Numbered from the stretch's first letter, positions 7,987 through 16,514 are shown. The stretch: 64,000 nucleotides of DNA from Tubulanus polymorphus (GCF_964204645.1 NC_134032.1:4550916-4614915); one strand, 5' to 3'. Translations and numbers: made by a program. Notes: generated by a model not told the origin, from the letters alone.

Positions 7987-8439
7987 TTAGCAATTGGCTT
8001 GGGCCATGTCGTCGTAAAAACGCACAATATGGTCCATTCCGGGCGTGATAATCAGGTGGCGAGGTGGGTTTTTCATGGCAATGACCTTTGGAAGTTGGTG
8101 CAGCGAGAACAGAATTTGGGGCAGGCATTGGCGCACCATCTGGTGAGTACCTTCGTGGCCGATCATTTGGGGTATGGCTTTAAAGAGGCTGTGGAAATCC
8201 TGATAAAGATCGCCGCTCCAGCTCTGATCTAGGGTCGGGGCAGTGAGCAAAGTGCTCAAAGGCTCTAAGATGCGCGGGTATTCGTGCTCGATAAGATATG
8301 ACATGAAGAGGCAGTCTCCGACTAACATTGGTGGCCTATCAGACATGACAAGCATCCGCGAAACATAGTTGCCCCACCTTTGTACGGCCGAGGCCATGGT
8401 ATATTCAAGGTGGTCCAGCTCTTTGGTCGCGTCGTCCAT
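7987..8439 (-). CDS. hypothetical helical protein, 150 residues
   Basis: The ATG at 8439 gives a 150-residue protein, helical in appearance (DHLEYTMASAVQRWGNYVSRML near the N terminus), with no recognised motif. The upstream region contains a TATA-like element (TTTATAGTATTG on the coding strand) within 30 nt of the start, as in several other genes here. Confidence 0.6.
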   Translation of the reverse strand: MDDATKELDHLEYTMASAVQRWGNYVSRMLVMSDRPPMLVGDCLFMSYLIEHEYPRILEPLSTLLTAPTLDQSWSGDLYQDFHSLFKAIPQMIGHEGTHQMVRQCLPQILFSLHQLPKVIAMKNPPRHLIITPGMDHIVRFYDDMAQANC

Positions 8440-8476
8440 AGTGGGTCAGTAAGTCAATACTATAAAGGGCGGCGAT

Positions 8477-8485
8477 AAAAAAAAA
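8477..8485 (-). terminator. poly-T transcript-end signal
   Basis: T9 on the coding strand, 32 nt past the stop of the 283-residue gene. Confidence 0.6.
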
Positions 8486-8517
8486 GAATCGTGTAGGGCA
8501 GGCAGGTGGGCAGTGCG

Positions 8518-9369
8518 CTATTGCGCCCGCTCCTGCTCTAAAGTGGCCATAGAAAGGCTATCAGTTGGATAGGCCTGATAGATGAAGGCGCTGACGTTTT
8601 TTTCGATTCGCGCAGTCAATCCTGGGATTAAAGGGTGCAAGTGGCCTAGGCGCATGGCTGCGTGGACCTCGCGCACGTCGCGCATGATGGGCCCTTGTCG
8701 GATCGTGTAAGATAGTTTGTTGGCAGTGCGCATTATGAGATAGAGAAGGAAAATCAGGGAGCCTTCCTGCTCTTGGATCCAGTCTGTGAAGGAAGTGGGG
8801 CAGCTCCAGGCGGCATAGATGTTAAAAGTGGAGGAAGCAAAACATTTACGGCAGTTGGTCTCGATTGCGTATTTCCAGGCGGCTATGAGGTACCTCAGGC
8901 GCATTATATGGTACGAGATATGGACCGTATAAAATCGAGCTAGCTGCAGATGGTAAAGAGGAGACAGTTCCATCCTTTCCTCAGTGGACCCGGCGACAGA
9001 ACTATACGCTAGCCGATAAAACTTGCAGAGCTCGTCGTTCAGCTTTGTAATGAGGCGCTCTATATCTAGATCGGATTGAGGATTTTGGCGCATTTGGCGA
9101 AAGTGGATAAAGGCCTGGCGGATTTGGGCGCTCTGCTCAAGGAGGTGGGGTTTGCCGCCTGCTTCTTTGTTTAAGAGGCGCAGGAGGATTTTCTCGTGGT
9201 CTATGGCAATGGCGTTTAGGGTCTGGGGAGTTGGGAGCGCGCCCTGGGCCTCGATGGGGAGGACCCACTTGGCATGGTCTTTGTCGTAGAACACGCAGTG
9301 CAGGTCATTGAGGAGCATGTTCCATGTGGATAAATTTGCACAGATCTGAGTCCAGATGCCATTCATCAT
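8518..9369 (-). CDS. hypothetical helical protein, 283 residues
   Basis: The frame opens at a TTG (9420), just after an in-frame stop; the first ATG is 9369 (MMNGIW), with another at 9366. It is a long helical soluble protein rich in Leu, Ile, Arg and Tyr. Cys residues near the middle (NCRKCFAS) form a single CxxC with no clear partner. No known family is recognised. The coding density and T9 3' signal support a real gene. Confidence 0.6.
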   Translation of the reverse strand: MMNGIWTQICANLSTWNMLLNDLHCVFYDKDHAKWVLPIEAQGALPTPQTLNAIAIDHEKILLRLLNKEAGGKPHLLEQSAQIRQAFIHFRQMRQNPQSDLDIERLITKLNDELCKFYRLAYSSVAGSTEERMELSPLYHLQLARFYTVHISYHIMRLRYLIAAWKYAIETNCRKCFASSTFNIYAAWSCPTSFTDWIQEQEGSLIFLLYLIMRTANKLSYTIRQGPIMRDVREVHAAMRLGHLHPLIPGLTARIEKNVSAFIYQAYPTDSLSMATLEQERAQ

Positions 9370-9433
9370 GCGTGGGTGGCTGACTATTATTCTCAAATTC
9401 TGTTCTCGCTTGGGGCCCAAATCTCAATCGATG

Positions 9434-9443
9434 AAAAAAAAAA
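9434..9443 (-). terminator. poly-T transcript-end signal directly abutting a stop codon
   Basis: T10 on the coding strand begins at the base after the TAA of the 172-residue gene (9444-9446), with no 3' untranslated spacing. Confidence 0.6.
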
Positions 9444-9962
9444 TTAGTCGGCCGCCGAGGGAAACAAAATGCGCGGCGTGATAGGGGGCAGGTCGCCTTT
9501 GAGGTACTCTGGTTTTCTTTTTTTCGGCGCGCCTTGGCAGGCAGAGCGCCTTACAGTCTGGAGTGCTTCTAAATGCCGCCTCCAAATTTCCAAGTTGACT
9601 ACAAGTCGATGAATTGCAGCCTTAATACTTGGACATTTGGGGGTCTTTACTCTTGACTTGAAAGCTTCTTCTAGCAGGGAAAAGGCAGAGAGGATTAAAG
9701 GGGTGTAAGGATCAGAGTGAGACGGTGGTAGAGTAGCCTTGTAGCATGCGATTTTATCCATGAGGTCATTAATCGCGACAAGCCGGGCGTATACGCATTG
9801 CGCTTCGACGTTTAGGTTGGTGTCAAACATGGCGCTGCGAATGACCTCCTCGATATGTTCAGTGCGCGGCAGTAGAGCGTTTATGGAGTGCAGGAGCGTC
9901 TGCGCCATGCGGGCGACTTTGTACATGTCAGCAATAGACGGGGGAGTGCGTAAATTAGGCAT
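9444..9962 (-). CDS. hypothetical helical protein, 172 residues
   Basis: The ATG at 9962 gives a 172-residue helical protein with a basic C-terminal region (RRSACQGAPKKRKPEYLKG) that could serve as a nuclear or nucleic-acid-binding patch. It has no recognised domain. The stop codon touches its T10 run, so the transcript would end almost immediately after translation termination. Confidence 0.6.
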   Translation of the reverse strand: MPNLRTPPSIADMYKVARMAQTLLHSINALLPRTEHIEEVIRSAMFDTNLNVEAQCVYARLVAINDLMDKIACYKATLPPSHSDPYTPLILSAFSLLEEAFKSRVKTPKCPSIKAAIHRLVVNLEIWRRHLEALQTVRRSACQGAPKKRKPEYLKGDLPPITPRILFPSAAD

Positions 9963-9988
9963 GTCTAGTTTTCATATCGGGTCATTAT

Positions 9989-9995
9989 AAAAAAA
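9989..9995 (-). terminator. poly-T transcript-end signal
   Basis: T7 on the coding strand, 33 nt past the stop of the clamp-like gene and 26 nt upstream of the next gene's ATG. Confidence 0.5.
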
Positions 9996-10028
9996 TGACT
10001 AAAAGGGAGTGCTGCGCGGCCTGCGCCT

Positions 10029-11015
10029 TTATATGACAGAGAATGTATTGCAGCTGATTTTAATGCAAAATATGAACTCATAAGAATACTTGAATGAAGG
10101 CGTGGCTTTTCGTTTTGCGCTCGAGGGCGTCATTTTGCTGGGCAGGGTTTGTACAACCAAGATGTTGCCCTGCGCATCATATGAGTGTGTGAGGAAAGAA
10201 TCATTAATGCTGTCAGGAATCACCGACCGCAATAAAATGCCTAGGTATTTGGCGTCTATTTGTATTTTCATTTTGGGTTTGCTGGGTCCTTGAGGGTGTA
10301 AGATGTCTCCTGCGAAGAAATCTTTGTCGTCGCCTATGATGGCCAGGTACTTATCATAATAGATCACCCGCACTGTGCCCTTTTTGGGGCGCTTGTTCCT
10401 GTGAATGTTAATGGGCTCAGAGCCGTGCTTCAGGCGCAAAACAAAGGGGGGAAGGGGCGAGGGCACTTGCTGAAAGGGGAGCTGCGCCCAGGCAGTGATC
10501 TTGTTGATGATGCTGGTCGGGACTGTGACGCAGCTGATGCCCTGGGAGTGCGAGATCTCGCTGCTGCCTTGGACCAGCGCGCCAGGGAGGCCAGTTTCAG
10601 ACTCTGCCCACAAAAATTGGCCTAGATTGCCGGGGTAGTATTTTGTTGTATTTTTGAGGTGGATCATGGGGATTGACTTCGTATTTGTGCCTTTATTAAA
10701 GGTGCGCCTTATGACGCCTTGGCCGGTGCCGTCATTGATGTCGAGCATGACTTCTGTGAGGTCGGGCTGAGGGGCAGATACACAGCCCTTGTCTGAATAG
10801 GTATAATGATTCAGATCGGGATGGAAGTGCGTGTTTTCGCGGTGGCTGGTCATGTAAAGTTGCCAGCCCACTGGGTGTACTCCAGGGCCTGACTCTGCAA
10901 AGCCAGTGAGCAGCACTGACTTGTCAGATATGTGTAAGAAATGCACCAAAGGGCATAATTTCATCTGGTTAGGGGCCTCGATTAGGACTCGAAACTCCTT
11001 TTCATATGTTTGCAT
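10029..11015 (-). CDS. possible sliding-clamp (PCNA)-like protein, 328 residues
   Basis: The ATG at 11015 starts a 328-residue, beta-rich protein with two similar halves. The first begins FRVLIEAPNQMKLCPLVHFL. The second opens with VTVPTSIINKITAWAQLP, like the helix opening domain 2 of PCNA. The end has DAKYLGILLRSVIP followed by an alternation ending NILVVQTL, like the last helix and strand of PCNA. Such clamps tether the replicative polymerase and are common in NCLDVs (E301R in African swine fever virus). PCNA is usually near 260 residues, so this would carry insertions and a basic tail. This call rests on pattern only; a structural virion protein is the main alternative. Confidence 0.35.
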   Translation of the reverse strand: MQTYEKEFRVLIEAPNQMKLCPLVHFLHISDKSVLLTGFAESGPGVHPVGWQLYMTSHRENTHFHPDLNHYTYSDKGCVSAPQPDLTEVMLDINDGTGQGVIRRTFNKGTNTKSIPMIHLKNTTKYYPGNLGQFLWAESETGLPGALVQGSSEISHSQGISCVTVPTSIINKITAWAQLPFQQVPSPLPPFVLRLKHGSEPINIHRNKRPKKGTVRVIYYDKYLAIIGDDKDFFAGDILHPQGPSKPKMKIQIDAKYLGILLRSVIPDSINDSFLTHSYDAQGNILVVQTLPSKMTPSSAKRKATPSFKYSYEFIFCIKISCNTFSVI

Positions 11016-11131
11016 CTCAAACTGATACCAGCAATAAAGAAATGATAAACTGAATTATTGAGGGCGCCGGATGGGCCATAATATGATTAATAATTTATAG
11101 ATTTTCTTGCTTACATACATTAGACAGAAAC

Positions 11132-11377
11132 ATGCCAAAACACCCGTCATCCAAAACTAAACCAGAAATGGCGTCACACCCGACAACCACAGAGATTAGT
11201 CTAATAAATCAGGGACTTTCGGCCACCCAAGAGACTGAGCCCACTGACTCGCACACCGCTGCCGGTCAGACCAAGATGTATGAGCCCCCGATCGATTTTA
11301 CCTACCCAAACAAGCAGGACTTGTTCGCGGACTGGCAAAATGACTTTCTGGACATAGACACTAGATCTCAAATCTAA
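11132..11377 (+). CDS. hypothetical small protein, 81 residues
   Basis: The ATG at 11132 gives a hydrophilic, probably disordered 81-residue protein rich in Thr, Ser, Pro and Lys, with an acidic end (DWQNDFLDIDTR). It diverges from the clamp-like gene with 116 nt between starts, an AT-rich gap. The nearest T-run on its strand is 260 nt downstream at 11638-11647. No family is recognised. Confidence 0.5.
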   Translation: MPKHPSSKTKPEMASHPTTTEISLINQGLSATQETEPTDSHTAAGQTKMYEPPIDFTYPNKQDLFADWQNDFLDIDTRSQI

Positions 11378-11637
11378 CTCGCACAGTTTCAGCTATGATA
11401 TTTAAGTCCTTTATGACATTTATCCAAGTATCGTATATCCATGCCGCACTTATGCAAAGAGAGTATATTTAACAAGATAGTTATCTATAAACGTGAGATT
11501 AGTCATTGTATGTTGCGCATAATTAGCATTGTTTCTCGAGGCGACCCCTTGTCTGTAATATCTTTCACATATCATTGCTCTGAATCTCTAAGGTGAGTCT
11601 AGCTAGTCATGAGACAGTCCTCCTCCTTCCTTTTATC

Positions 11638-11647
11638 TTTTTTTTTT
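11638..11647 (+). terminator. poly-T transcript-end signal
   Basis: T10, 260 nt past the stop of the 81-residue gene, followed by more pyrimidine-rich sequence. Confidence 0.45.
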
Positions 11648-11667
11648 GTTTCTCTTCTTTTTGGTGG

Positions 11668-11814
11668 TCAGGCCCCTGCGTTGATCAGGACCCTGCGTTG
11701 ATCAGGACCCTGCGTTGATCAGGACCCTGCGTTGATCAGGACCCTGCGTTGATCAGGACCCTGCGTTGATCAGGACCCTGCGTTGATCAGGACCCTGCGT
11801 TGGTCAGGCCCCTG
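11668..11814. repeat. 17-bp tandem array, 8 units plus a partial
   Basis: Eight units of TCAGGACCCTGCGTTGA run from 11668 to 11803 with an 11-nt partial copy after. The first and partial units read GGCCCC and the inner ones GGACCC; unit 8 ends in G. Inner copies are identical, which indicates recent homogenisation. Each unit contains TGATCA at its junction, a palindrome. It lies between convergent transcript ends. Confidence 0.9.
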
Positions 11815-11833
11815 ATCTCGAGGGTGCTTGAAT

Positions 11834-11843
11834 AAAAAAAAAA
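11834..11843 (-). terminator. poly-T transcript-end signal
   Basis: T10 on the coding strand, 29 nt past the stop of the 431-residue gene. Confidence 0.6.
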
Positions 11844-11872
11844 TATGGGATGAAAGGGTGCGAAAATCGAAT

Positions 11873-13168
11873 TTACAGCAAATAATTGGGCGAGGGAGAT
11901 TCATGAAATGAGTTGATGTCTCCTCCGCCTCTCGCTCGGAGCTGCATAATGAGGGGATTTGTAGAGAGATTACTAGGCTTTGCATGGCTCAGGGCCTCAA
12001 GCTGCTCTGGATGATGGAGCCCATACATGATTCGCTCGTAACCTTCTTCGTCGCTTTGGGCCCTTTCTACGCAAAATTCTACAGCGCGGCTCGAATGGGT
12101 ATATGATTGCAGGACTGAGTCGCAGAGCATAGGCACATAGATGGGTGCGAGGAACTCTATGTACAGTTCTTTCACGATGCGAATCGCCTCTAGGGCCTCT
12201 TTGTCTCCGCCGAGCGCGGCGCACCACTCATAGATGCCCTGCACAAATTTGTTGGTGCCGGCATGCAAGGTTTCGTCGCGCAGGATTTCAGTATTGCCCT
12301 TGATGAGCGCCGAGAGCCCTACATAAGCTGGGGAATTGTCCTCTTGGGGCAGGGGCATGGCATGGATGTCGCGCACCAGATCTTCGAGCGATCCGATTTT
12401 AAGAGTGGGCAGGCGCTCCATGACATACTGGTATTGGTTGACGGGGTATAGATAGTCGCCCATTTGAAATATCATCGCGATCATGAATGGGATGAAGAGG
12501 TGCTCGATCGCCTCGGCAAACGCTAGATTTAAATATTTGTGCGGAATGCTGCCTACGCCGAATTGCTCAGTGATTTGAGCGGCGTGGCTGACTAGGGTGC
12601 GGTATGCCGCCTGGCGCGCCGGCAGCATCGTGTGCGCGCAGGCCTTATAGTCGTAGTTGGGATCAAAGCCCAAGAGCGGCCGCACCAGATCGCGAAAGGC
12701 ACTAAGGCGCTGATCGCTGTCTTTTTTCCAGCGCAGGGAGATTTGTAGATTCTCTGCATCGCTTTCCTTAGTGGGGTCTAGGCGCAGTGCTGCCAAATTA
12801 ATATAGTAGAGGCTGTACGTGCGCTTGTGGACATTTTCATTGGCCATCTTGTGCGCCACAAAGTCGCTGTAATTCTGACCTAAATAGCTGCAGCCAAAGA
12901 GCTCTTCTGTGTTTTCGGCCACGATAAAGTCCATCATGATCAGGCTGTACATAAGATCCATGAGGGCCTGCGGGGCCTTGCGGTGGGCCAAGATGAGCTG
13001 TATCAGGACATTGCCCTTTGGATACGTAATCGTATTGGGGGCCCAAGAGGTGTTGCAGATGCGCAAATAGAGCCTGTGGGTTATTTTTTTTATTTCGTCG
13101 GCCGAGGTTAGGCCCTGAAAGAGCTCCCCAATTAACTGATCTGTGTTAGTAATCTGATCGGCCGCCAT
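11873..13168 (-). CDS. hypothetical helical protein, 431 residues
   Basis: The ATG at 13168 gives a 431-residue soluble, predominantly helical protein with long hydrophobic helices (LMDLMYSLIMMDFIV and HLFIPFMIAMIFQM) that are interrupted by charges and do not form clear membrane spans. The last 40 residues are Gly/Ser/Pro-rich. No domain is recognised. Its start codon shares the CATG palindrome with the divergent + gene at 13167, so the two promoters must lie inside each other's coding sequence. Confidence 0.7.
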   Translation of the reverse strand: MAADQITNTDQLIGELFQGLTSADEIKKITHRLYLRICNTSWAPNTITYPKGNVLIQLILAHRKAPQALMDLMYSLIMMDFIVAENTEELFGCSYLGQNYSDFVAHKMANENVHKRTYSLYYINLAALRLDPTKESDAENLQISLRWKKDSDQRLSAFRDLVRPLLGFDPNYDYKACAHTMLPARQAAYRTLVSHAAQITEQFGVGSIPHKYLNLAFAEAIEHLFIPFMIAMIFQMGDYLYPVNQYQYVMERLPTLKIGSLEDLVRDIHAMPLPQEDNSPAYVGLSALIKGNTEILRDETLHAGTNKFVQGIYEWCAALGGDKEALEAIRIVKELYIEFLAPIYVPMLCDSVLQSYTHSSRAVEFCVERAQSDEEGYERIMYGLHHPEQLEALSHAKPSNLSTNPLIMQLRARGGGDINSFHESPSPNYLL

Positions 13169-14075
13169 GGAAAAGTTGGATCAGCATATGACAAAGCTAT
13201 TTAGCAGCATGTTAACTGGAAAGATATCAAATATCCAGATCATGAGCATCAACCTCGACAACCTCATTCAGTCTTCAGAGAATATTAAGCACATGTGCAC
13301 CAGCATTTGTCACTACGCCACATATGTCTTTAATACCTTGTTCCGCACTGGCAATGACTTTTTTGCCTCAGTAATGAATATGTTTAAGATATGCATTTTG
13401 GAGATGGTGCGGGGCCTGAACACCATGATCGGGGTGGTCAAGGAGTGGAACGCAACTATCCACACATACAGCTCTCTATCCAGCAAGGCCATTCCAATCA
13501 ATGCAGCGAAGGCCCTGTCTAAGCAGTATTTGTCAGTTTTGCAGCACCCTGCGATGCGCTCGGTGTTTTGGATGTCTACCTATGCCGCGCGGCCCCAAGA
13601 TGCAGCTGCGGTCGAGTCGATGAACGCCTTTATTGAGCGATTTTCTGCGATTTATATCCCATGGGGTGTGCCTGCCGAGAATGCCCTCTCGTCGCCTGAG
13701 AGCAATTTGTATGGCGTGATGCCCCGCCCTGACAGCCAGGCCTTTGTTACCTTTTTGTGCGACTTGGCTGGGCAGGCCGATGACATAAGCTCCACGATGC
13801 TGTCAGGTATTTTGCAAATGGTGACGCTGCGGTCTGTGATGGAGCCAAAGGGGCGCAACCGCGGGGTCGAGGCATTCCACAAAATTATGCATATCTTGGA
13901 TAACACAGATTCGTACCTGATTATGATAATTTTGCTACATCCCCAGGCCATTACGCGCATTTCAACCTGGTACAAACAATACAACATGATTGTGGCGTAC
14001 ACGCAGGACAACAAAGACGATGTGAATATGGGCTGCGCCTATGCCCAGCAAATCTATGGCAGCGGTGGCTGGTGA
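13167..14075 (+). CDS. hypothetical helical protein, 302 residues
   Basis: The ATG at 13167 overlaps the divergent 431-residue gene's ATG within one CATG. The 302-residue protein is Met- and Ile-rich and helical throughout, with no recognised motif. Its general look (stretches such as MLSGILQMVTLRSVME) resembles the neighbouring ORFan, suggesting a shared structural role, but no alignment can be shown. T10 follows the stop after 5 nt. Confidence 0.7.
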   Translation: MEKLDQHMTKLFSSMLTGKISNIQIMSINLDNLIQSSENIKHMCTSICHYATYVFNTLFRTGNDFFASVMNMFKICILEMVRGLNTMIGVVKEWNATIHTYSSLSSKAIPINAAKALSKQYLSVLQHPAMRSVFWMSTYAARPQDAAAVESMNAFIERFSAIYIPWGVPAENALSSPESNLYGVMPRPDSQAFVTFLCDLAGQADDISSTMLSGILQMVTLRSVMEPKGRNRGVEAFHKIMHILDNTDSYLIMIILLHPQAITRISTWYKQYNMIVAYTQDNKDDVNMGCAYAQQIYGSGGW

Positions 14076-14080
14076 TATGA

Positions 14081-14090
14081 TTTTTTTTTT
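14081..14090 (+). terminator. poly-T transcript-end signal
   Basis: T10, 5 nt after the stop of the 302-residue gene. Confidence 0.65.
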
Positions 14091-14169
14091 AGAAATCGGC
14101 ACAAAAATAGCTTGTCTATGTTCTTCTCTTTAAATAGTGCCAATCATTTGCAAAAACCGCAGCATCGAC

Positions 14170-15252
14170 ATGAATAATAACTATCTGGAATCACCTCCGT
14201 CCCCGCTTGACGAGGAGCAAGGTATCGAGCTCCTCAGCATAGACCGTACAGATGCCCCAAGCGCGCGGCGAACGCCAAGGATCACCAAAGATCCGCCCTA
14301 TATAACGCAGGTCGAGTTTCAGGACCTTCGGGCAGAGATCGCGGTCATGAAAGAGTCTGTGTATCTGCGCCTGCCCCTGGTAACGAGGCTAATCGTATTC
14401 AGCCTGATAGTCTCGACGCTGGTGTTTGTTACGGTCATTGCCTTTAGCATCTACCACGGACGCGCAGGCCACTTTGAATTTGACCAGAACGATTTGGAGT
14501 CCTTGGACAACGGCTTGGAGTCCATAGGCGTGTGGCGCCGCCGCTTAGACTTTGTCGACACTGCTGACAAGTTAATTGAGGGCCGACTCAAGGCTCTAGG
14601 CAGGAAAGTGACCCATAACCACAACACCGCGTATGAAGAAGACCAGGCCATTCGCCTGGTTATAGACTACAAAGTCGAACGGTTCATGGAGAAAGTGATC
14701 CAAAAAGACCAGACACTTTCTGACAAGCTAAGCCAGAAAATCATTCGCATTGACAATAACGCGCGTGAGAGAGAGTATGCCTTGAAAACTGCCCTAAACA
14801 CGAAAATCGCCCAGGTCGCGAATGAATCGAGCACAAGAGACGCCGCCTTTAAATCTGAGCTAACTGCATATAATCAGACATTGGCATCAGCCGCCAAAAA
14901 AGCCCCCACTCCTGCGCTCCCAGCCCAAAGGAACAACATAGTGAAAGAGGACAAAGTCAAAGCGCCGCAGGTCCCTGAGCTAAATGACATAGAGCCAGAC
15001 CAGAGCGCAGAAGAGCCCTTCGAGAAGTTCGCAGAGACCAGCGGCCTCATCAATCTGACGACCGCGAAGATAGAGCCAGAAACCCCCCTGCCCAATGCTG
15101 ATGGGGCAGGTGCTCCTCGCAAAGAGGCAGCAGAAGATGATGCAATCCCGACTAAAAGGCCAAGTCCGTCCAAAGAAGAGCCTACAGAAGAGAGCATTCC
15201 CCGTGACGATGAAGTGGTGCTAGATGACTTTGAAGGATCAGGCGCTGAGTAG
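14170..15252 (+). CDS. putative type II membrane protein with coiled-coil ectodomain, 360 residues
   Basis: The frame opens at a GTG (14137) but the ATG at 14170 (MNNNYL) is used. Order: an acidic/Pro-rich N-terminal tail of about 75 residues, one membrane span near residues 76-100 (TRLIVFSLIVSTLVFVTVIAF), then a long charged region with heptad-like spacing (residues about 110-240), ending in a Pro/Glu-rich disordered tail. NxS/T sequons occur beyond the span. With the N terminus inside, the coiled coil and tail would project outward, as in viral spike or attachment proteins. It heads a cluster of six such genes. The role is inferred from topology only. Confidence 0.65.
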   Translation: MNNNYLESPPSPLDEEQGIELLSIDRTDAPSARRTPRITKDPPYITQVEFQDLRAEIAVMKESVYLRLPLVTRLIVFSLIVSTLVFVTVIAFSIYHGRAGHFEFDQNDLESLDNGLESIGVWRRRLDFVDTADKLIEGRLKALGRKVTHNHNTAYEEDQAIRLVIDYKVERFMEKVIQKDQTLSDKLSQKIIRIDNNAREREYALKTALNTKIAQVANESSTRDAAFKSELTAYNQTLASAAKKAPTPALPAQRNNIVKEDKVKAPQVPELNDIEPDQSAEEPFEKFAETSGLINLTTAKIEPETPLPNADGAGAPRKEAAEDDAIPTKRPSPSKEEPTEESIPRDDEVVLDDFEGSGAE

Positions 15253-15368
15253 CTTGAAACGAAATGATCAGTGCTTCCGCCCTATATCTGCTTGCAATGA
15301 AAATATACTGATGGTGCTGCTTATTTTATATACTAGTTAAGGGCATGCGTCCATGCATGCTTATTCTA

Positions 15369-15378
15369 TTTTTTTTTT
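15369..15378 (+). terminator. poly-T transcript-end signal
   Basis: T10, 116 nt past the stop of the 360-residue gene and 31 nt upstream of the next ATG. Confidence 0.55.
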
Positions 15379-15409
15379 AGATATATATAGTTGTATAAAT
15401 TAAGTAATA

Positions 15410-15919
15410 ATGATTTTCAAGTATCTGCTGAACAAGTCTGCCAAGGGCCTTGATGAAACAGTGGGCGCGCCTGCGCGGAAAGATCTCTCGCAGGTAGCCG
15501 GCGTAAGTGACAAGGATGTAGAGGCCGCTGGGCTGCCCAAAGGGGCTGTAGTGGTCCCCAGCAAACAAAAGGACCCTGCAGCGCCGCCACGACGCCTAGG
15601 GTGCGCGCCTGAACTTGTCCTCGTGCTCTTATTTATGATCTTGTCGGGCCTTATGGCATATCAGGTCTTTTCTAAGCAGCCCCCTGCCTCGACCGGCTGT
15701 GTGTGCTTTGCGGTTAGTACTGCGGGGGACCCTGCGCCAACTAACTATACCTGCATGAAGTTTTTCCCATGCCCCAATTTTGAGGGCTTTAGTGTCAGAT
15801 TGGACAAGGGCAGGGAGTTGCCCACGGGGCTGTGCCTGGGCGACATATCCAAGGAAGCTTGCCTGAGGGGCGAAGAGGGCTACTTGCCGCAGGTGTACCA
15901 AAGGCCAAGAGTGCTGTAG
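15410..15919 (+). CDS. putative membrane protein with Cys-rich ectodomain, 169 residues
   Basis: The ATG at 15410 follows an AT-rich TATATATA leader. Residues 1-65 are hydrophilic. A span at about 68-87 (LVLVLLFMILSGLMAYQVF) is followed by an ectodomain with six Cys (CVC, CMKFFPC, CLGDISKEAC) and one NYT sequon. Paired Cys suggest disulfides, so exposure in an oxidising compartment or formation by a viral thiol oxidase is likely. T11 follows within 10 nt. No family is recognised. Confidence 0.65.
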   Translation: MIFKYLLNKSAKGLDETVGAPARKDLSQVAGVSDKDVEAAGLPKGAVVVPSKQKDPAAPPRRLGCAPELVLVLLFMILSGLMAYQVFSKQPPASTGCVCFAVSTAGDPAPTNYTCMKFFPCPNFEGFSVRLDKGRELPTGLCLGDISKEACLRGEEGYLPQVYQRPRVL

Positions 15920-15929
15920 ATTTGGATTA

Positions 15930-15940
15930 TTTTTTTTTTT
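15930..15940 (+). terminator. poly-T transcript-end signal (convergent pair, + side)
   Basis: T11, 10 nt past the stop of the 169-residue gene; 20 nt further on, A12 serves the opposing gene. Confidence 0.65.
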
Positions 15941-15960
15941 GCCTTGTTTGCGGGAGTGCG

Positions 15961-15972
15961 AAAAAAAAAAAA
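15961..15972 (-). terminator. poly-T transcript-end signal (convergent pair, - side)
   Basis: T12 on the coding strand, 81 nt past the stop of the 151-residue gene. Confidence 0.6.
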
Positions 15973-16053
15973 CATTAAAGACAAGCCGTATAAGGGCTTA
16001 TAAAAGATTTTGGGCGGTTTGGAAGTGTTTGGAAGACAAGCGTGCATAAGAGC

Positions 16054-16509
16054 CTACAAGGTCTTCAGCCTTTTCAGCAGTGTTTTGAAGAAAGCCACTG
16101 TGCGCTCTTTTAGGGACGAGTCGAAAGAGATGACTTTGCTTTTGCGCCGCACTTTGTGCAGGATCCTATGGGTGAGACAATCATAGTCAATTACAGTGCT
16201 ATTCACTTTGCCGCTGCACTTGGCAAATCTCGGGTTAGGAATGCTGCTGTTGGTGGCATTCCTGTCCCTTAAGCGCCGAAGGATCACGGCCGGCTCCTTC
16301 ATGTGGCAGGTCCGCATAGTCAGGGTCAGGCACAAAGAGGCCCCTGCCAAGAGGATCGCGGTTGCAATCCCTGCAGAAATGGCGACCCAGACCCAGTTTC
16401 GAATGGTTGGAGGTCGTGTGACTACCCCCATAGTGAATTCAGATAAACTTCTTGGATGATATCGGCCGGTCATGGGTGCAGGCTTTCTAAAAATCATATA
16501 TGACAGCAT
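16054..16509 (-). CDS. putative single-span membrane protein, 151 residues
   Basis: The ATG at 16509 is used (in-frame ATGs follow at codons 5 and 13). A span at about residues 40-62 (WVAISAGIATAILLAGASLCLTL) separates a short basic N terminus from an ectodomain with three Cys and NAT, NSS and NST sequons, ending in a very basic amphipathic helix (FFKTLLKRLKTL). The basic C-terminal helix resembles that of the next gene (RRIIKRVMRHYRK), so the two may be diverged duplicates. No family is recognised. Confidence 0.6.
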   Translation of the reverse strand: MLSYMIFRKPAPMTGRYHPRSLSEFTMGVVTRPPTIRNWVWVAISAGIATAILLAGASLCLTLTMRTCHMKEPAVILRRLRDRNATNSSIPNPRFAKCSGKVNSTVIDYDCLTHRILHKVRRKSKVISFDSSLKERTVAFFKTLLKRLKTL

Positions 16510-16514
16510 TCCTT

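Larger units (their letters stand above)
11378..11872. other. non-coding stretch with T-run and 17-bp repeats
   Basis: A 495-nt stretch without a gene. The first 250 nt are AT-rich and unstructured to the eye. It then carries T10 (11638-11647), a pyrimidine-rich tract, the 17-bp array (11668-11814) and the minus-strand T10 (11834-11843). Confidence 0.6.
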
